This document shows positions 15,801-25,040 of a stretch of 44,405 bases of DNA, piece after piece. How positions within the stretch are numbered: the stretch's first letter is position 1; each line of letters opens with the position of its first letter. Origin of the DNA: Candidatus Binataceae bacterium. GTDB lineage: Bacteria; Desulfobacterota; Binatia; Binatales; Binataceae. The DNA lies in the NCBI GenBank assembly GCA_035308025.1, contig DATGHL010000021.1:1-44405 (forward strand). Reading direction: 5' to 3'. The notes under the pieces were generated by a model. The model saw only the letters and a list, made by a program, of their open reading frames with translations. It searched no databases and was not told where the DNA came from. The position numbers and the translations under genes were made by a program.

Positions 15801-16358
15801 ATGAAGTTCTGGAAAAGCGCCTCGCTGGATCGACTCGAAGTTCGGCACGAGTTCACAATCGGGCCAACCCAACCGACCTCCGGGTTTCCGCCGAGCGCCC
15901 GGCTCTACTACTGCCGCCGTTGCGAGGAGAGCTACGTCGTCTTGGGCAGACGCGTCGCCGTGCTCGACAACCGTGGCCGGCCCTTGCGCACCTCTCAAAG
16001 CCATAAGCAGTATGCCGCTTTTGCCGCGAATCGCTGTCCGGCACTGACAGATTCCGCAGCGCTAGCGCCCAGCGCTGCTCTCCGCCCGCTCACGCTCGTG
16101 GCGCAGCGCAGCGTGAGCGAGTCTCGCGCCTCACGCGTAAATCGTGACGAGCCCGGACGCGAGCGGCTTTCGCCGGATTTGGCTAGCGAAATTTTATCCG
16201 GCGGGGCGCGGTCGCTAGAGGGCGCGGCGGTAGGTGACGAAATTCCCGGTGACCTGCGCGCCGAGATTCTCCGCGGTCCGGCGCGAGGGCCAATTATCAT
16301 CGAGCACCAAGGTATAGCCGGCGAATTTCATCCGGTTACGCGCCATCGCGAGGAATGA
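15801..16358 (+). CDS. Possible small Cys-containing protein, 3' end doubtful
   Basis: Not a recognised family. The first 95 or so residues look like real protein: MKFWKSASLDRLEVRHEF, then YYCRRCEESYVVLGRRVAVLD, NRGRPL and NRCPAL. A CxxC pair followed by a third Cys at the end of a short domain resembles a small zinc ribbon or rubredoxin-like knuckle. After NRCPAL the sequence becomes low-complexity Ala/Ser/Arg-rich. It then runs antisense into the GNAT gene from 16215, ending only at 16358. A one-base shift near 16035-16045 would bring a TGA right after NRCPA, so the gene may be frameshifted or the natural end may be disturbed. No ribosome binding site is seen. Confidence 0.4.
   Translation: MKFWKSASLDRLEVRHEFTIGPTQPTSGFPPSARLYYCRRCEESYVVLGRRVAVLDNRGRPLRTSQSHKQYAAFAANRCPALTDSAALAPSAALRPLTLVAQRSVSESRASRVNRDEPGRERLSPDLASEILSGGARSLEGAAVGDEIPGDLRAEILRGPARGPIIIEHQGIAGEFHPVTRHREE
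16087..16119. terminator. 10-bp perfect hairpin ahead of the convergent GNAT gene
   Basis: CGCTCACGCT (16087-16096) pairs exactly with AGCGTGAGCG (16110-16119) across a 13-base loop. It lies about 95 bases beyond the 3' end of the minus-strand GNAT gene, in the convergent gap, where a two-way terminator is expected. No T-run on either side. Confidence 0.4.
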
Positions 16359-17312
16359 GCGCGCCGCCATTGCCGCAGCGATCCCGCGCGACCGCGCCTG
16401 CGGCAGCACTCCGACATTGATGAGCGCGCCGCGCGTGCCGCCGCCGCGCTCCGGCCGCAGTTTGACTCCGGGCCGGACCTGCGCAAGCAGTGCGGTGAAG
16501 TCGGGTACCGCGAAGACCGCGCCCACCGGAGCGCCATCCAGCTCGGCGATAATCGAGAGCTCTGCGACCAGCATTCCCTGCATCGGCATCAGCATCGGAC
16601 GAACCTCTTCTCGCGTGATTGGATTCCAGCCCCAATGGCGATCGAACGCGGCGTTGATCACGTCCGTCCAGGCGTCGATCGCAGATAGGAACCCATACTC
16701 GCGCCAGCTTTTCAGCCGGACCCCAGCGCGACCGGCTGCGGCTTCGAGAGCGCTGTAACGTTCGAGCAGTTCTGGTGTCAGGCTTGCCGTGTAATCCACC
16801 TGCCCCTTCTCTGTGAAGAAGCGCGAGTTCTTGAAGTAGCGATGGTAAAACTCCGGATTACCGCGCAGCAAAAACGAGGAGAGTTCCCCGTAGCCGTCAA
16901 TCGCGTAAGGGTAATCCAGGAAGGCGGCGAAGCCGCTGCGCGCCCCCGCCATCCCGCGCCGCGCCAGCCAGGTGAGCGCCTCCTCGAGCATCGCGGCAAC
17001 CGCCTGATCCTCGTTGGGCAACGCTTCGAAATGGATCAGTTGTCCGAGCTTTTCGCGCCAGTGCTCGTTGTAGCGATGGTTGACGACGGCGCTGACGCGC
17101 GCGACCAGCTTGCCGTCGCGCCAGGCGCCCAGCGGCTGCAGATCCAGATGGGCCGTGATCAGCGCACGGCCCGCTAGCAGGTCCACTTCGTTCTGCACGT
17201 CCGGCGGCCACCAGGCGTCGCGCCCGGCGTAAATCTCGTAGGGTAGTTTCGCGAAGCGCTCGAAGCCCTCGCGCGTGCTGAGCTGCTCGACTCGAACCCG
17301 CGCGGCCGTCAT
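16215..17312 (-). CDS. GNAT-fold N-acetyltransferase-like protein
   Basis: A 365-residue protein, longer than a simple GNAT enzyme. The N-terminal part (residues 1-180) has FAKLPYEIYAGRDAWWPPDV, and further on GMAGARSGFAAFLDYPYAIDGYGEL. This type occurs in a large, poorly described two-GNAT-domain family. The C-terminal GNAT domain shows LINVGVLPQARSRGIAAAMAA, which carries the acetyl-CoA pyrophosphate loop (R-x-x-G-I/A), and YTLVLDDNWPSRRTAENLGAQ, the usual N-S-N.N..LGF-like block. It is convergent with the doubtful gene at 15801. Substrate unknown. Confidence 0.8.
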   Translation of the reverse strand: MTAARVRVEQLSTREGFERFAKLPYEIYAGRDAWWPPDVQNEVDLLAGRALITAHLDLQPLGAWRDGKLVARVSAVVNHRYNEHWREKLGQLIHFEALPNEDQAVAAMLEEALTWLARRGMAGARSGFAAFLDYPYAIDGYGELSSFLLRGNPEFYHRYFKNSRFFTEKGQVDYTASLTPELLERYSALEAAAGRAGVRLKSWREYGFLSAIDAWTDVINAAFDRHWGWNPITREEVRPMLMPMQGMLVAELSIIAELDGAPVGAVFAVPDFTALLAQVRPGVKLRPERGGGTRGALINVGVLPQARSRGIAAAMAARSFLAMARNRMKFAGYTLVLDDNWPSRRTAENLGAQVTGNFVTYRRAL

Positions 17313-17387
17313 GAATTTGACTCTTTCACTGGTTCACGGTTTCATCGGTTGTGCGCTCGCGGTCACGCCAACCAGATACGTTCCGTT

Positions 17388-17693
17388 CTATTGCGAATCC
17401 GAGTCGCTATCGGAGTTCTGATCGTCGTTGGAATCGGAGTCGCCTTGATCGTTCTGATCACTGTCGGAGTTCATGTCGGCGTTCGGATTGTCGGCTTGGG
17501 CGCCATCGTCTGACGGTGTCTGTTCCGCATCGGGCTGATCCGCATCGCTGCCCGATGACTGGAGCTGCCCCGCCGCCGGCGGCTGGTCGCTGCCCGTACC
17601 TGGATTCGTATCGGCGGGCTGTGCGAAGCTCGGCAGCCGCAAGGTGAGTAGCAGCGCCAGCGCACATCCTATCGCGATCGTCGCGCGTTTCAT
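17388..17693 (-). CDS. Small secreted acidic Ser/Asp-rich protein
   Basis: A 101-residue protein with a clear signal peptide: MKRATIAIGCALALLLTLRL, then PSFA|QPAD with a likely cleavage after Ala25. The mature part is low complexity and strongly acidic: Asp, Ser, Gln, Asn and Gly dominate, there is almost no hydrophobic residue, and the end is a run of Ser-Asp pairs. A good ribosome binding site (GAGGGGG, about nine bases before ATG on the minus strand) supports translation. Such tails often bind calcium or stay disordered in the periplasm or outside the cell. No homologous family recognised. It stands alone, between the GNAT gene and addA. Confidence 0.7.
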   Translation of the reverse strand: MKRATIAIGCALALLLTLRLPSFAQPADTNPGTGSDQPPAAGQLQSSGSDADQPDAEQTPSDDGAQADNPNADMNSDSDQNDQGDSDSNDDQNSDSDSDSQ

Positions 17694-17805
17694 CGAACAA
17701 CTACCCCCTCAAGCTTGTTAGCCTTGCGTATGAACAGGCTTTATCGGCGCGCGGTACATGTCAATCTTTGACCATACCGCGTGTGGGTGGCCGAGTCAGC
17801 GAGGC

Positions 17806-20800
17806 TTAGTCAAAGACAAGACTCCGCCGCCCCGGTGCTCGCTCCACTCCGTTCCGCGGGTCCGCCCCCGGCCAGCAGCGGCGCACGTAGGCACATCCGA
17901 GCTCACGGCAGGCGCCGGCATGCGGCGGCTTTTTCGGATATTCGCGCTCCCGCCTGGCGCGCTGGAGCTGTTGGGCCAAAGCGGCCAGCCGCACCCGAAT
18001 CTGCTGGAGCGTAGGCAGGCTCGCCGCGACGGTCTGCGGGCCGTCGCGCAGCGCGACGAGCTCCGCCGCGATCGCGTGTCCGGGCATCGCCGTCGCCGCC
18101 GCCAGCGCGTAGCACTCGAGTTGCACCGCATACCGCGCGGCCTCGGCGCCGCGCGAGTACTTATAGTCGCGCACCACGATCGTCGAGCCATCCAGCAGCA
18201 AGAGATCGATTTGCCCGCGCACGAACAGCCCGGGCGCCGCATCCAGCATAAAAGGGAGCTCGCGGCCGACGATCGTCTCGCGATCGGAGACCGTCGCCAT
18301 GTAACGCGAGAGGTCGCGCACGATCGCCGCGCGCTGAGCGGAATCGAGCCCCGCCGCGCCCCCCCGGCTCTCGACCAGTTCGATAATGACCCTATCGGTG
18401 TTAGTGCGATTACGGCCGAATTCCAGCCGCTCGAGCACCTGATGGGTCACCGCGCCCATCGCTGTCGCGCCGCCGCCGGATCCTGGTTGCGCCGGCTCCG
18501 GCAGTCCGAGGCCGTGACGCAGCCAGTATTGTCGCGGGCAGCGCTCGAAATCCGCGAGCGCCGTCGGACTCACGATCATGGCATCCTGCGCGGCGACGCG
18601 CGCCGTGAGCCGGTCGCGCATGATCGGAAGTGGTTCCTCTGACTCCGCGACGCTGCTCGCCGGCGCGCCGTCCGCGAAGCTCAAATCAGCGCGACGCAAC
18701 ACGATCGTCGCCGCCGGATGCTCGATATCGAGAGTCGCAGAACCCGCTCGCGCGAACTCCGCGAAGCGCTCCTCCCCGACGAACTTGCGCAGGAGCTTCG
18801 ACCAACCCGTCGTATTGGCGCCTTCGCTGACGATCAGCCGGTCGCGGGCGCGGGTCAGCGCGACATAAAGAATCCGCACCGATTCCGCCGCCTCCTCGTC
18901 CGCCAGGCGCTCGCGGTAGCGGTCGAGCGCGGCGTTCGGGATCTCATCGCCGCCGCTGCCCGTAGTCGCGCGCAGAAGCAAACCGCCTTCGGGGTCGAGC
19001 AGCACGGTGCGAGTCTCGTGGTTGGGGCCGCGCCCGGCGTCGGCCAGGATCACGATCGGAAACTCCAGCCCCTTCGCCTGATGTACCGTCATCAGCCGGA
19101 TCACGTTCTCGCTCTCGCCGAGAATCTGCGCCTGCGGCTCGTAGGGTTCCTCCTCGAGCAGACGGCGCAGATAAACGACGAAATCGTGAAATGAAAAAAA
19201 ATGCAGCGCGTCGAAGCGGCGGGCCAGATCAATCAGCTTGCGCAGGTTGGCGACCCGCTGGGCTCCCTGCGGCAGCCCGGCCATCACGCTTTCATAATCA
19301 GTCAGTTCGAGCGCGCGCTCGACGATCTCGAGCAGCGGCGCGCGGCCGCGCAGGCGCCGCAGTTCATCGAGCACCCGCCAGGCCTGCTCGGCCTCCTCAC
19401 GTCCGGTGGCCAGCCGGCCGAAGTCAACGCCTGGCCCGGCAAGCAGGTCGGCCAGCGAGGCCGGGCCGCCGCTCCCTGCGGTCTCATGCAGCCGCAGGCC
19501 CATCTCAAGCAACGTATTGTCGGAGAGGGCGAAAAACGGTGAGCGCAGGGTCGCCGCGAGCGCCAGCGAATCGCGTGGATCGTCCACCGCCGCCAGCAGT
19601 TCGACGAGATCGATCACCTCGCGCCGCCCATAGAACCCGCGGCCCTTGACCGTGTAGCAGGGGATGGCGGCGGCGATGAAGGCCTGCTCGTAGATCGCGA
19701 TATCCGCGAAGGCGCGAAAGAGCACCGCGATATCCCGATAAGCCGCTGGTTGCGGTCCGCCATGCGCTGCGATTGTCGGCTCGCCCGCGGCGACGATCGC
19801 GCGTATCCGGTTGGCGATTGCGCGTGCTTCGAGCTCGCGCTTCTCGACCGCATTCAGTTTGCCCGCGGCGACTCCGCCGCCAAGCGTGTCGGCATCTGTT
19901 GGAGCCGGGATAATCTCGACCGGGTAATCAAATATCGTGCTGCGCGCCGGCGTGAGGGCGTGCGCCGCCTCCCAAACCACGCGATAGGCGGCCGCGGACG
20001 CGGCATCGTCGGCGGCCATCGCCGAGGCGCCCAGGCCGTTGACGAAATTCAGGATATTGGGCGTCGAGCGCCGATTTTCAGCCAGCGGTAACGGCATGGG
20101 CGCGGAGGCGCGCGCGCGCCGGAAGACGCGCACGTCGGCGCCGCGAAAGCGGTAGATCGATTGTTTTTCGTCGCCGACGATAAACAGTTCGGCTGGCGGC
20201 GCAGCGCTCGGCCGCGGCTCCGTGAGCAGTGCAATGATCTCGTCCTGCACGGCGTTAGTGTCCTGGTACTCGTCGACCAGGATCGCGCGCAGTTCAATTC
20301 GGTAACGGTTCGCGACGGCCGGCTGATCGCGCAGTAGATCGCGCACCGCGATCAGCAGATCGTCGAAGGTGACGGCGCGCTCGCGGCGCTTGGCTTCATC
20401 GAAGTCGCGTTGTGCGCGGAGCAGTAGTTGCGCCACCTCACGCGTCGGCCCAACCGCGCGCCGCTCGCCCCACCCGGCGATCAGATCGCCCTCGAGGCCG
20501 AAGCCGGTAGCACTGGCCGCGACCAGATTGCGAATCTGCTGTACGGCGGCGCCCGTCTTTCCACGCGCATCGGGCAGCGCGGCGCAGACCTCGCGCAAGA
20601 TTTCGATTGCCGCGGGCGCCGCTGCACCGTCAAGCTTGAGCACTGAGGGCCGCGCGGAAGGCCACAAGTAGCGCAGGGGGTCGAGCTTGGCGACACCGGC
20701 GTTTCCTCGATAATTCAGCAATTCGTCGATCAGTCTGACCAGCTCCTGCGCGCAGCTTGCGGTTTGATCCGGCGATTGCGCCAGCTGCGCCACGCTCTGT

Positions 20801-21456
20801 TCGGCTTGCGCAAGGATCCAGGCGGCGTCGCGGCCGCGCCGACCCGTTTCGGTCAGGATTCGCTGTAAGAGATCGAGCGCACCTTCGCGATAGACGCTGC
20901 CGCGCAGCCTGCGCGCGCGGATCAGAAAGCGCGCGCCGGGGTCGTCGCGGCGCACCGCCGCGACCAGCGTCTCGCGGCAGCTCCGCTCAAAGAAGGTCGC
21001 GCTCTCGTATTCGTCGAGTACCTCGAAGCCGGGATCGAGTCCGGCCGCGACCGGGTTCTCACGCAGGATTCGCGCGCAGAACGCATGAATCGTTGAGATA
21101 CGCGCGAGCGCCAGCCTGCGCCGCGCCTGCACCAGGACTTCGCATCGCGCCGGCGCGCTCTCGGCGGCCTCGGCGATACGTTCCTCGAGCACGCCGGCGA
21201 TCCGCGCGCACATATCGAGGGCGGCCTTTTCCGTGAAGGTAATCGCCGCGATCGCCTCCGGCGCCAGCGGCGGACGGCCCGCAAGTCCGCCGGCCTGCGG
21301 CGACCCTCCATCAGAATCCCCGGCGAGCAGCGCCACCATCCGTCGCGCCAGCACCTCGGTCTTGCCCGAGCCGGCGCCGGCCCGGATCAGCAGATTCCCG
21401 GCCGCGTTGATCGCCGCGGCCTGCTGCACGCCGAGCTGGAGCTTACGTCCGGTCAT
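17806..21456 (-). CDS. addA: AddA-like ATP-dependent helicase/nuclease (UvrD superfamily)
   Basis: A 1216-residue motor-nuclease for double-strand break processing. Helicase motifs in order: Q motif (LGVQQAAAI), Walker A AGAGSGKT at 26-33, Ia AITFTEKAALDM, II ILVDEYQDTN near 395, III FIVGDEKQSIYRFRGADV, IV LAENRRS, V VHQAKGLEFPIVIL and VI LYVALTRARDRLIVSE near 865. The C-terminal RecB-type nuclease has GQIDLLLLDG..IVVRDYKYS (about 1080-1100). Cysteines in FERCPRQYW (about 973) and CRELGCAYVRRC (about 1183-1195) form a four-Cys pattern like the iron-sulfur staple known from AddB. Start at 21456 (MTGRKLQLG) is chosen because the longer reading frame runs into the addB-like gene. It follows that gene by 17 bases. 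Confidence 0.9.
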   Translation of the reverse strand: MTGRKLQLGVQQAAAINAAGNLLIRAGAGSGKTEVLARRMVALLAGDSDGGSPQAGGLAGRPPLAPEAIAAITFTEKAALDMCARIAGVLEERIAEAAESAPARCEVLVQARRRLALARISTIHAFCARILRENPVAAGLDPGFEVLDEYESATFFERSCRETLVAAVRRDDPGARFLIRARRLRGSVYREGALDLLQRILTETGRRGRDAAWILAQAEQSVAQLAQSPDQTASCAQELVRLIDELLNYRGNAGVAKLDPLRYLWPSARPSVLKLDGAAAPAAIEILREVCAALPDARGKTGAAVQQIRNLVAASATGFGLEGDLIAGWGERRAVGPTREVAQLLLRAQRDFDEAKRRERAVTFDDLLIAVRDLLRDQPAVANRYRIELRAILVDEYQDTNAVQDEIIALLTEPRPSAAPPAELFIVGDEKQSIYRFRGADVRVFRRARASAPMPLPLAENRRSTPNILNFVNGLGASAMAADDAASAAAYRVVWEAAHALTPARSTIFDYPVEIIPAPTDADTLGGGVAAGKLNAVEKRELEARAIANRIRAIVAAGEPTIAAHGGPQPAAYRDIAVLFRAFADIAIYEQAFIAAAIPCYTVKGRGFYGRREVIDLVELLAAVDDPRDSLALAATLRSPFFALSDNTLLEMGLRLHETAGSGGPASLADLLAGPGVDFGRLATGREEAEQAWRVLDELRRLRGRAPLLEIVERALELTDYESVMAGLPQGAQRVANLRKLIDLARRFDALHFFSFHDFVVYLRRLLEEEPYEPQAQILGESENVIRLMTVHQAKGLEFPIVILADAGRGPNHETRTVLLDPEGGLLLRATTGSGGDEIPNAALDRYRERLADEEAAESVRILYVALTRARDRLIVSEGANTTGWSKLLRKFVGEERFAEFARAGSATLDIEHPAATIVLRRADLSFADGAPASSVAESEEPLPIMRDRLTARVAAQDAMIVSPTALADFERCPRQYWLRHGLGLPEPAQPGSGGGATAMGAVTHQVLERLEFGRNRTNTDRVIIELVESRGGAAGLDSAQRAAIVRDLSRYMATVSDRETIVGRELPFMLDAAPGLFVRGQIDLLLLDGSTIVVRDYKYSRGAEAARYAVQLECYALAAATAMPGHAIAAELVALRDGPQTVAASLPTLQQIRVRLAALAQQLQRARREREYPKKPPHAGACRELGCAYVRRCWPGADPRNGVERAPGRRSLVFD

Positions 21457-21473
21457 GCTCGCTTCCGCCCTCG

Positions 21474-24400
21474 CTACGCCGCGGGTTTTTGAAAGCGGCA
21501 GACCGGACGGTACGGGCACCACTCGCTGCATTCGAGCGGATCGACGTCGAAGCGGCCGGCGACGGCGTCGGCGATTAGTTCGCGCACGCGCGCAGCGACC
21601 AGCCCATCCGGCGCGTCCGCGAGCAGTTCGCGCGGGACCTGTAGCGGCGCGCTCTCCTTCGTCCGGTTCTGCAGCGCGATATAGCTGGCTTCGAGCGTCG
21701 CGTCCGGCGCCAGCCGCTCGCGCCATTGGGTCGCCGCGCCGAGCAGGTAGACCGGCATCTGCATGTCAGTCATGGCGAACCCGGCGGGTTTGAGCAACTC
21801 AGCGAGCGACTTGAGGTTGCGCGAGGTTTTGTAATCGACCACGCGCATCCGCGCGATCGTCTCCGTGCCGGGATCCAGATAGCGCTCGAGCCGGTCGATC
21901 CAGCCTTCGATCATGATCGGGGAGTCGCTGCCGTCGCCGGTCGCGAAAGGAAAGGCGAGCCGATATTCGAGGTCGAGTCCGTCCGGTTCGCCGCTCTCGC
22001 CGCGCCGCGCGATTTCATGGACGACGACCTCGGCGATCATCTCGTCGATAATCGTCCAGCGTAGCGCGAAAAAGGCCGGATCGCGCGCCGCCGCGGCTTC
22101 GCTCAGCCGGAAGCGTTCCGCGACCGCATGCGCGGTCTCGCGCGCCGCCGTCGGGTCGGCAAAATTCGGCTGTGCGGCAAAAAAATCTGCGAGAATCCGA
22201 TGTACCAGGTCGCCGGTTTCGAGCCGCGTCGGTTCGTGTTCGAGCTCATCGGCGTCGCGCAGGCGCAGGATCCGCCGCGCGAAGAAGTTGAAGCCGCACA
22301 CCGCCATCTCACTCAATTGCCCGGCGCTCCACGGACGCGGCGCGCCGTTCAGCGTCGTGAGCAGGCCCTGAGCCAGGCTCGCGTCGGGCGCGACGCGACC
22401 ATCGAACTCGCCTGCCCGCGAACTTTTCTCTTCGTCGGCCGCTCGCGCCGCGGCAGTCGTCCAATCTTTGGATTTCCGCGCGAGGCGTTGCCGCCGCGCC
22501 AACAGCGTCTCACGCGTCGGCCGCGCGAAATAATCTGCGCGATGGTGTTCGATCTGAATCCGCCGTCTGATCGAGGCGACTCGGGCCTCCGCGATACCGC
22601 AGCTTTGCGTTAGCCGCTCGAGGCCTCCTGCCGCTGCGGCGGAATTGAGGACGTCGCGCTCAGTGAAGCAATCTTCCCACGGCGTGAGCATGCCGGCGGC
22701 CCGTTTCTCGACCTGGCACTCGACGCCGAGACGGGCGCGGACCTCGGCGAGAAATGGCGAGGACTCGAGCGGCCTGCCGCGCTCATCCTCGCGCGCGAAT
22801 GAGAGCACGACGGCCCGCGCCGGCATCGAGAGCGCGAGAAAGAACAGGAACGGCTCTTCACTGTTGCGCGCGCTCCGTGATCGCAGGATCGGCCCGGGCG
22901 CGTCGGGCATCCTGGCGCCGAAGCGATCCCTGAGCCGCGCCACCAGCTCGCGATTGACGAGGCGCGCGGTCTCGTCGGCGACGAGCGGATTCTCGGGATG
23001 GTACTGCGGAAAGCGGCCGTCGTTGAGGCCCAGCACGATCACGAGATCGAAATCGAGGCCGCGCGCTTCAAGAATCGGGAGCGCGCGGACCGTTCCGCCG
23101 TTATCGTCGGTCGATTCGAGCGAGGTCTCGCTCAGCATGGTTTCGAGCAAGTCGGCAAATTCCTGCAGCGGCAGGATGCGCTCAGGCGCGACGCGGGCCG
23201 CAGCGGCGGCAATCTCGTCGAGCGCTCGCCACACGGGACCCGCGGCGCGCGCCGCGGAATCGCTGAGTGAGGCCGCCGCCGGATCGAATCCGAGCCGCTC
23301 CAGTGTCGCGACCAGACGCGCTAGATGACTCGCGACGGTGGCCGGCGTCGCCAGCGCATTCAGAATCTCCAGCAGCTCAGCCCATACATCAGCGCCGCGC
23401 TCTAGCGTGGCGAGCCGGCGCGCGAGACGATCACGGTCGTCTCCCTCCGCTGTCGCCAGCGCGTCAGCCAGCGCCCGTCGCCGTTGCGCAAAACACTCCC
23501 ACAGCGGCCGCGTGCTCTGATCGATATATCCCGCCTCGCGCGGAAGCGCGCGATAACGCGCCGCCGCCAGTGGCATCAAGGCGCTGTGGCACAACGCGAT
23601 TAGCGACTCGCGTGGAAAACCTTCGAGCGGCAGCCGCAGGATCTCCAGGATCGCGCGCGCCGGAATCGTCCTGCGCAGCGGCGGTCCGAGCTCGCGCCGC
23701 AACGGGATCCGATAGCGGCGAAACGCGGCCTCGAGGTAATCGTCATACGGCGTCAGGTCACGCGCGACGATCGCGATCCGCTCCAGCGGAATTTTTCCCC
23801 CGGCCTCCTCGAGCCTGCGCCGAATCACTCGCGCCGCGGTCTCAGCTTCCTCGCGCGCGTCGGCGGCTTCGATCACCGTCACGCTGCCGTCCGCTGGCGG
23901 AGCCAGCGGATAGATATCGCTGAAGAGGTGTTCGAGGATAAAACCCAACTGCCCGCTGCGGCCGTCGCGCCGCACGAAGTCCGGCAGCACCTGGTTCGCG
24001 ATCGATTCCTCACCGACAAAACGATTCCACGTCAGCTCGGCAAAGCCGATCGCGTTGACCTTGTGCGGCGCCGCCTGAATCGTCACTTCCGCATCACCAA
24101 CGACCCGGATCATCGCCGTGATCGTCATGAACTGGAGCAGGCTTAGATCGTAAATCTCCGCTACGAGGAGCTGGCCGACGCCTTCGAGTAATTGCGGACG
24201 CCGGCCACTGGCCTCGAGCCGATGGAGAAGCTCGAGCGCTGCGGCCTCGCGGTCGTGACGGTCCGCCAGTCCGCGCTCGCCGAGGAGCGCCTGATACTCG
24301 GCAAACACCGCAGTGAAGTCGGCGAGCCGCGCAGCCGCCGCGGCTGGGACGGTCGCGATGACCGTGCGCCAATCCTGAGCACTTATCGCGGCGGCGCTCT

Positions 24401-24683
24401 TCAAGCGCCGGATCAGCGCGAGCATCTGATCGCTCATCCCGGCCCCGACCGCGCCGACCGCGCCGCGACCTCTCGCCCGCGCCACAGCCTCGTTCAGTGC
24501 CAGCCGCTCGCCCATATGACTCAGACTCGCGCGCCGATCACCCGTCTCCAGCCACAGCGCGTCCACCACCTGGGGTAGCGTGATCAAATGATGCCCCAGC
24601 ACGCATCCGCCGCGGCTCAGCCGCATTAGCTGATCCTCGACCTTGCGTGCAGTCGGGTAGATCGTGAGCCGCGCATCCTTCAT
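21474..24683 (-). CDS. addB: AddB-like PD-(D/E)XK nuclease subunit
   Basis: A 1069-residue protein. The N-terminal helicase-like half lacks a Walker A GKT; the expected site reads YPTARKVEDQL. It is therefore motor-dead, as in alphaproteobacterial AddB and RexB. Middle blocks EAADAREEAETAARVIR and LGLNDGRFP (inactive motif V/VI-like) are typical. The C-terminal nuclease has GDLVHRILADFF, a substrate strand IEGWIDRLERY and the catalytic VVDYKTSRN near residue 950. AVCGFNFFARR (about 795) with CSEWCPYRPVC near the end gives the four cysteines of the AddB iron-sulfur cluster. It is first in a two-gene operon with addA. Together they should resect DNA ends and load RecA; Chi recognition, usually in AddB, cannot be read from sequence. 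Confidence 0.88.
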   Translation of the reverse strand: MKDARLTIYPTARKVEDQLMRLSRGGCVLGHHLITLPQVVDALWLETGDRRASLSHMGERLALNEAVARARGRGAVGAVGAGMSDQMLALIRRLKSAAAISAQDWRTVIATVPAAAAARLADFTAVFAEYQALLGERGLADRHDREAAALELLHRLEASGRRPQLLEGVGQLLVAEIYDLSLLQFMTITAMIRVVGDAEVTIQAAPHKVNAIGFAELTWNRFVGEESIANQVLPDFVRRDGRSGQLGFILEHLFSDIYPLAPPADGSVTVIEAADAREEAETAARVIRRRLEEAGGKIPLERIAIVARDLTPYDDYLEAAFRRYRIPLRRELGPPLRRTIPARAILEILRLPLEGFPRESLIALCHSALMPLAAARYRALPREAGYIDQSTRPLWECFAQRRRALADALATAEGDDRDRLARRLATLERGADVWAELLEILNALATPATVASHLARLVATLERLGFDPAAASLSDSAARAAGPVWRALDEIAAAAARVAPERILPLQEFADLLETMLSETSLESTDDNGGTVRALPILEARGLDFDLVIVLGLNDGRFPQYHPENPLVADETARLVNRELVARLRDRFGARMPDAPGPILRSRSARNSEEPFLFFLALSMPARAVVLSFAREDERGRPLESSPFLAEVRARLGVECQVEKRAAGMLTPWEDCFTERDVLNSAAAAGGLERLTQSCGIAEARVASIRRRIQIEHHRADYFARPTRETLLARRQRLARKSKDWTTAAARAADEEKSSRAGEFDGRVAPDASLAQGLLTTLNGAPRPWSAGQLSEMAVCGFNFFARRILRLRDADELEHEPTRLETGDLVHRILADFFAAQPNFADPTAARETAHAVAERFRLSEAAAARDPAFFALRWTIIDEMIAEVVVHEIARRGESGEPDGLDLEYRLAFPFATGDGSDSPIMIEGWIDRLERYLDPGTETIARMRVVDYKTSRNLKSLAELLKPAGFAMTDMQMPVYLLGAATQWRERLAPDATLEASYIALQNRTKESAPLQVPRELLADAPDGLVAARVRELIADAVAGRFDVDPLECSEWCPYRPVCRFQKPAA

Positions 24684-25040
24684 TTTGTTGACTGGAAGTT
24701 AGCTGTCACCCTCTCAATTGAATTCATGCCCAGACGCGAAAATGCGCTATCGAGTTATATTGCTCCCCACAACTTGCTTTCAGCACCTTTGACTTTAGCC
24801 CGAAGTCCCACGATCGCCACAACAATCCGGGGCAAAATGACCCCAAAATTCTCCCAAAATTGCCCATGTCTCATCGTGAAACAAAGTCGCGCCGCCATCG
24901 TCATCTCTAATGAGCCACCAGTTATGAAAATCGCGATCCGGTGACGGCCCGCTAGTTGCTTAACTTAATTGCGTAATTGACGAACGTATCGGGCTTTCGC
25001 CTGTATACTTGCTGTTACGACGAGGCCGCGGAGGTTGCTT
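24684..25040. other. Divergent intergenic region between addB and the receiver gene
   Basis: About 357 bases, more AT-rich than its surroundings. It must contain the addB promoter (minus) and the receiver-gene promoter (plus). A 72-codon frame at 24726-24944 has no ribosome binding site or family likeness and is not called. The last 80 bases are AT-rich (TTAACTTAATTGCGTAATTG) and lead into the -10 candidate at 25005. Confidence 0.6.
25005..25010 (+). promoter_or_regulatory. Candidate -10 box of the receiver gene
   Basis: TATACT at 25005-25010, preceded by TG. A TTGACG at 24978-24983 is 21 bases away, too far for a normal -35. The start near 25017 would leave a 24-base leader with GGAGG at 25030-25034. 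Confidence 0.3.

Noticed and set aside
21457-21726. N-terminal extension of the AddA-like protein by 90 residues
   Set aside because: It would overlap the addB-like gene almost entirely in another frame. The Arg-rich extension has no helicase features, and MTGRKLQLG at 21456 starts just before the Q motif.
24726-24944. 72-codon frame in the addB-receiver gap
   Set aside because: No ribosome binding site and no recognisable domain; product looks like translated intergenic DNA.
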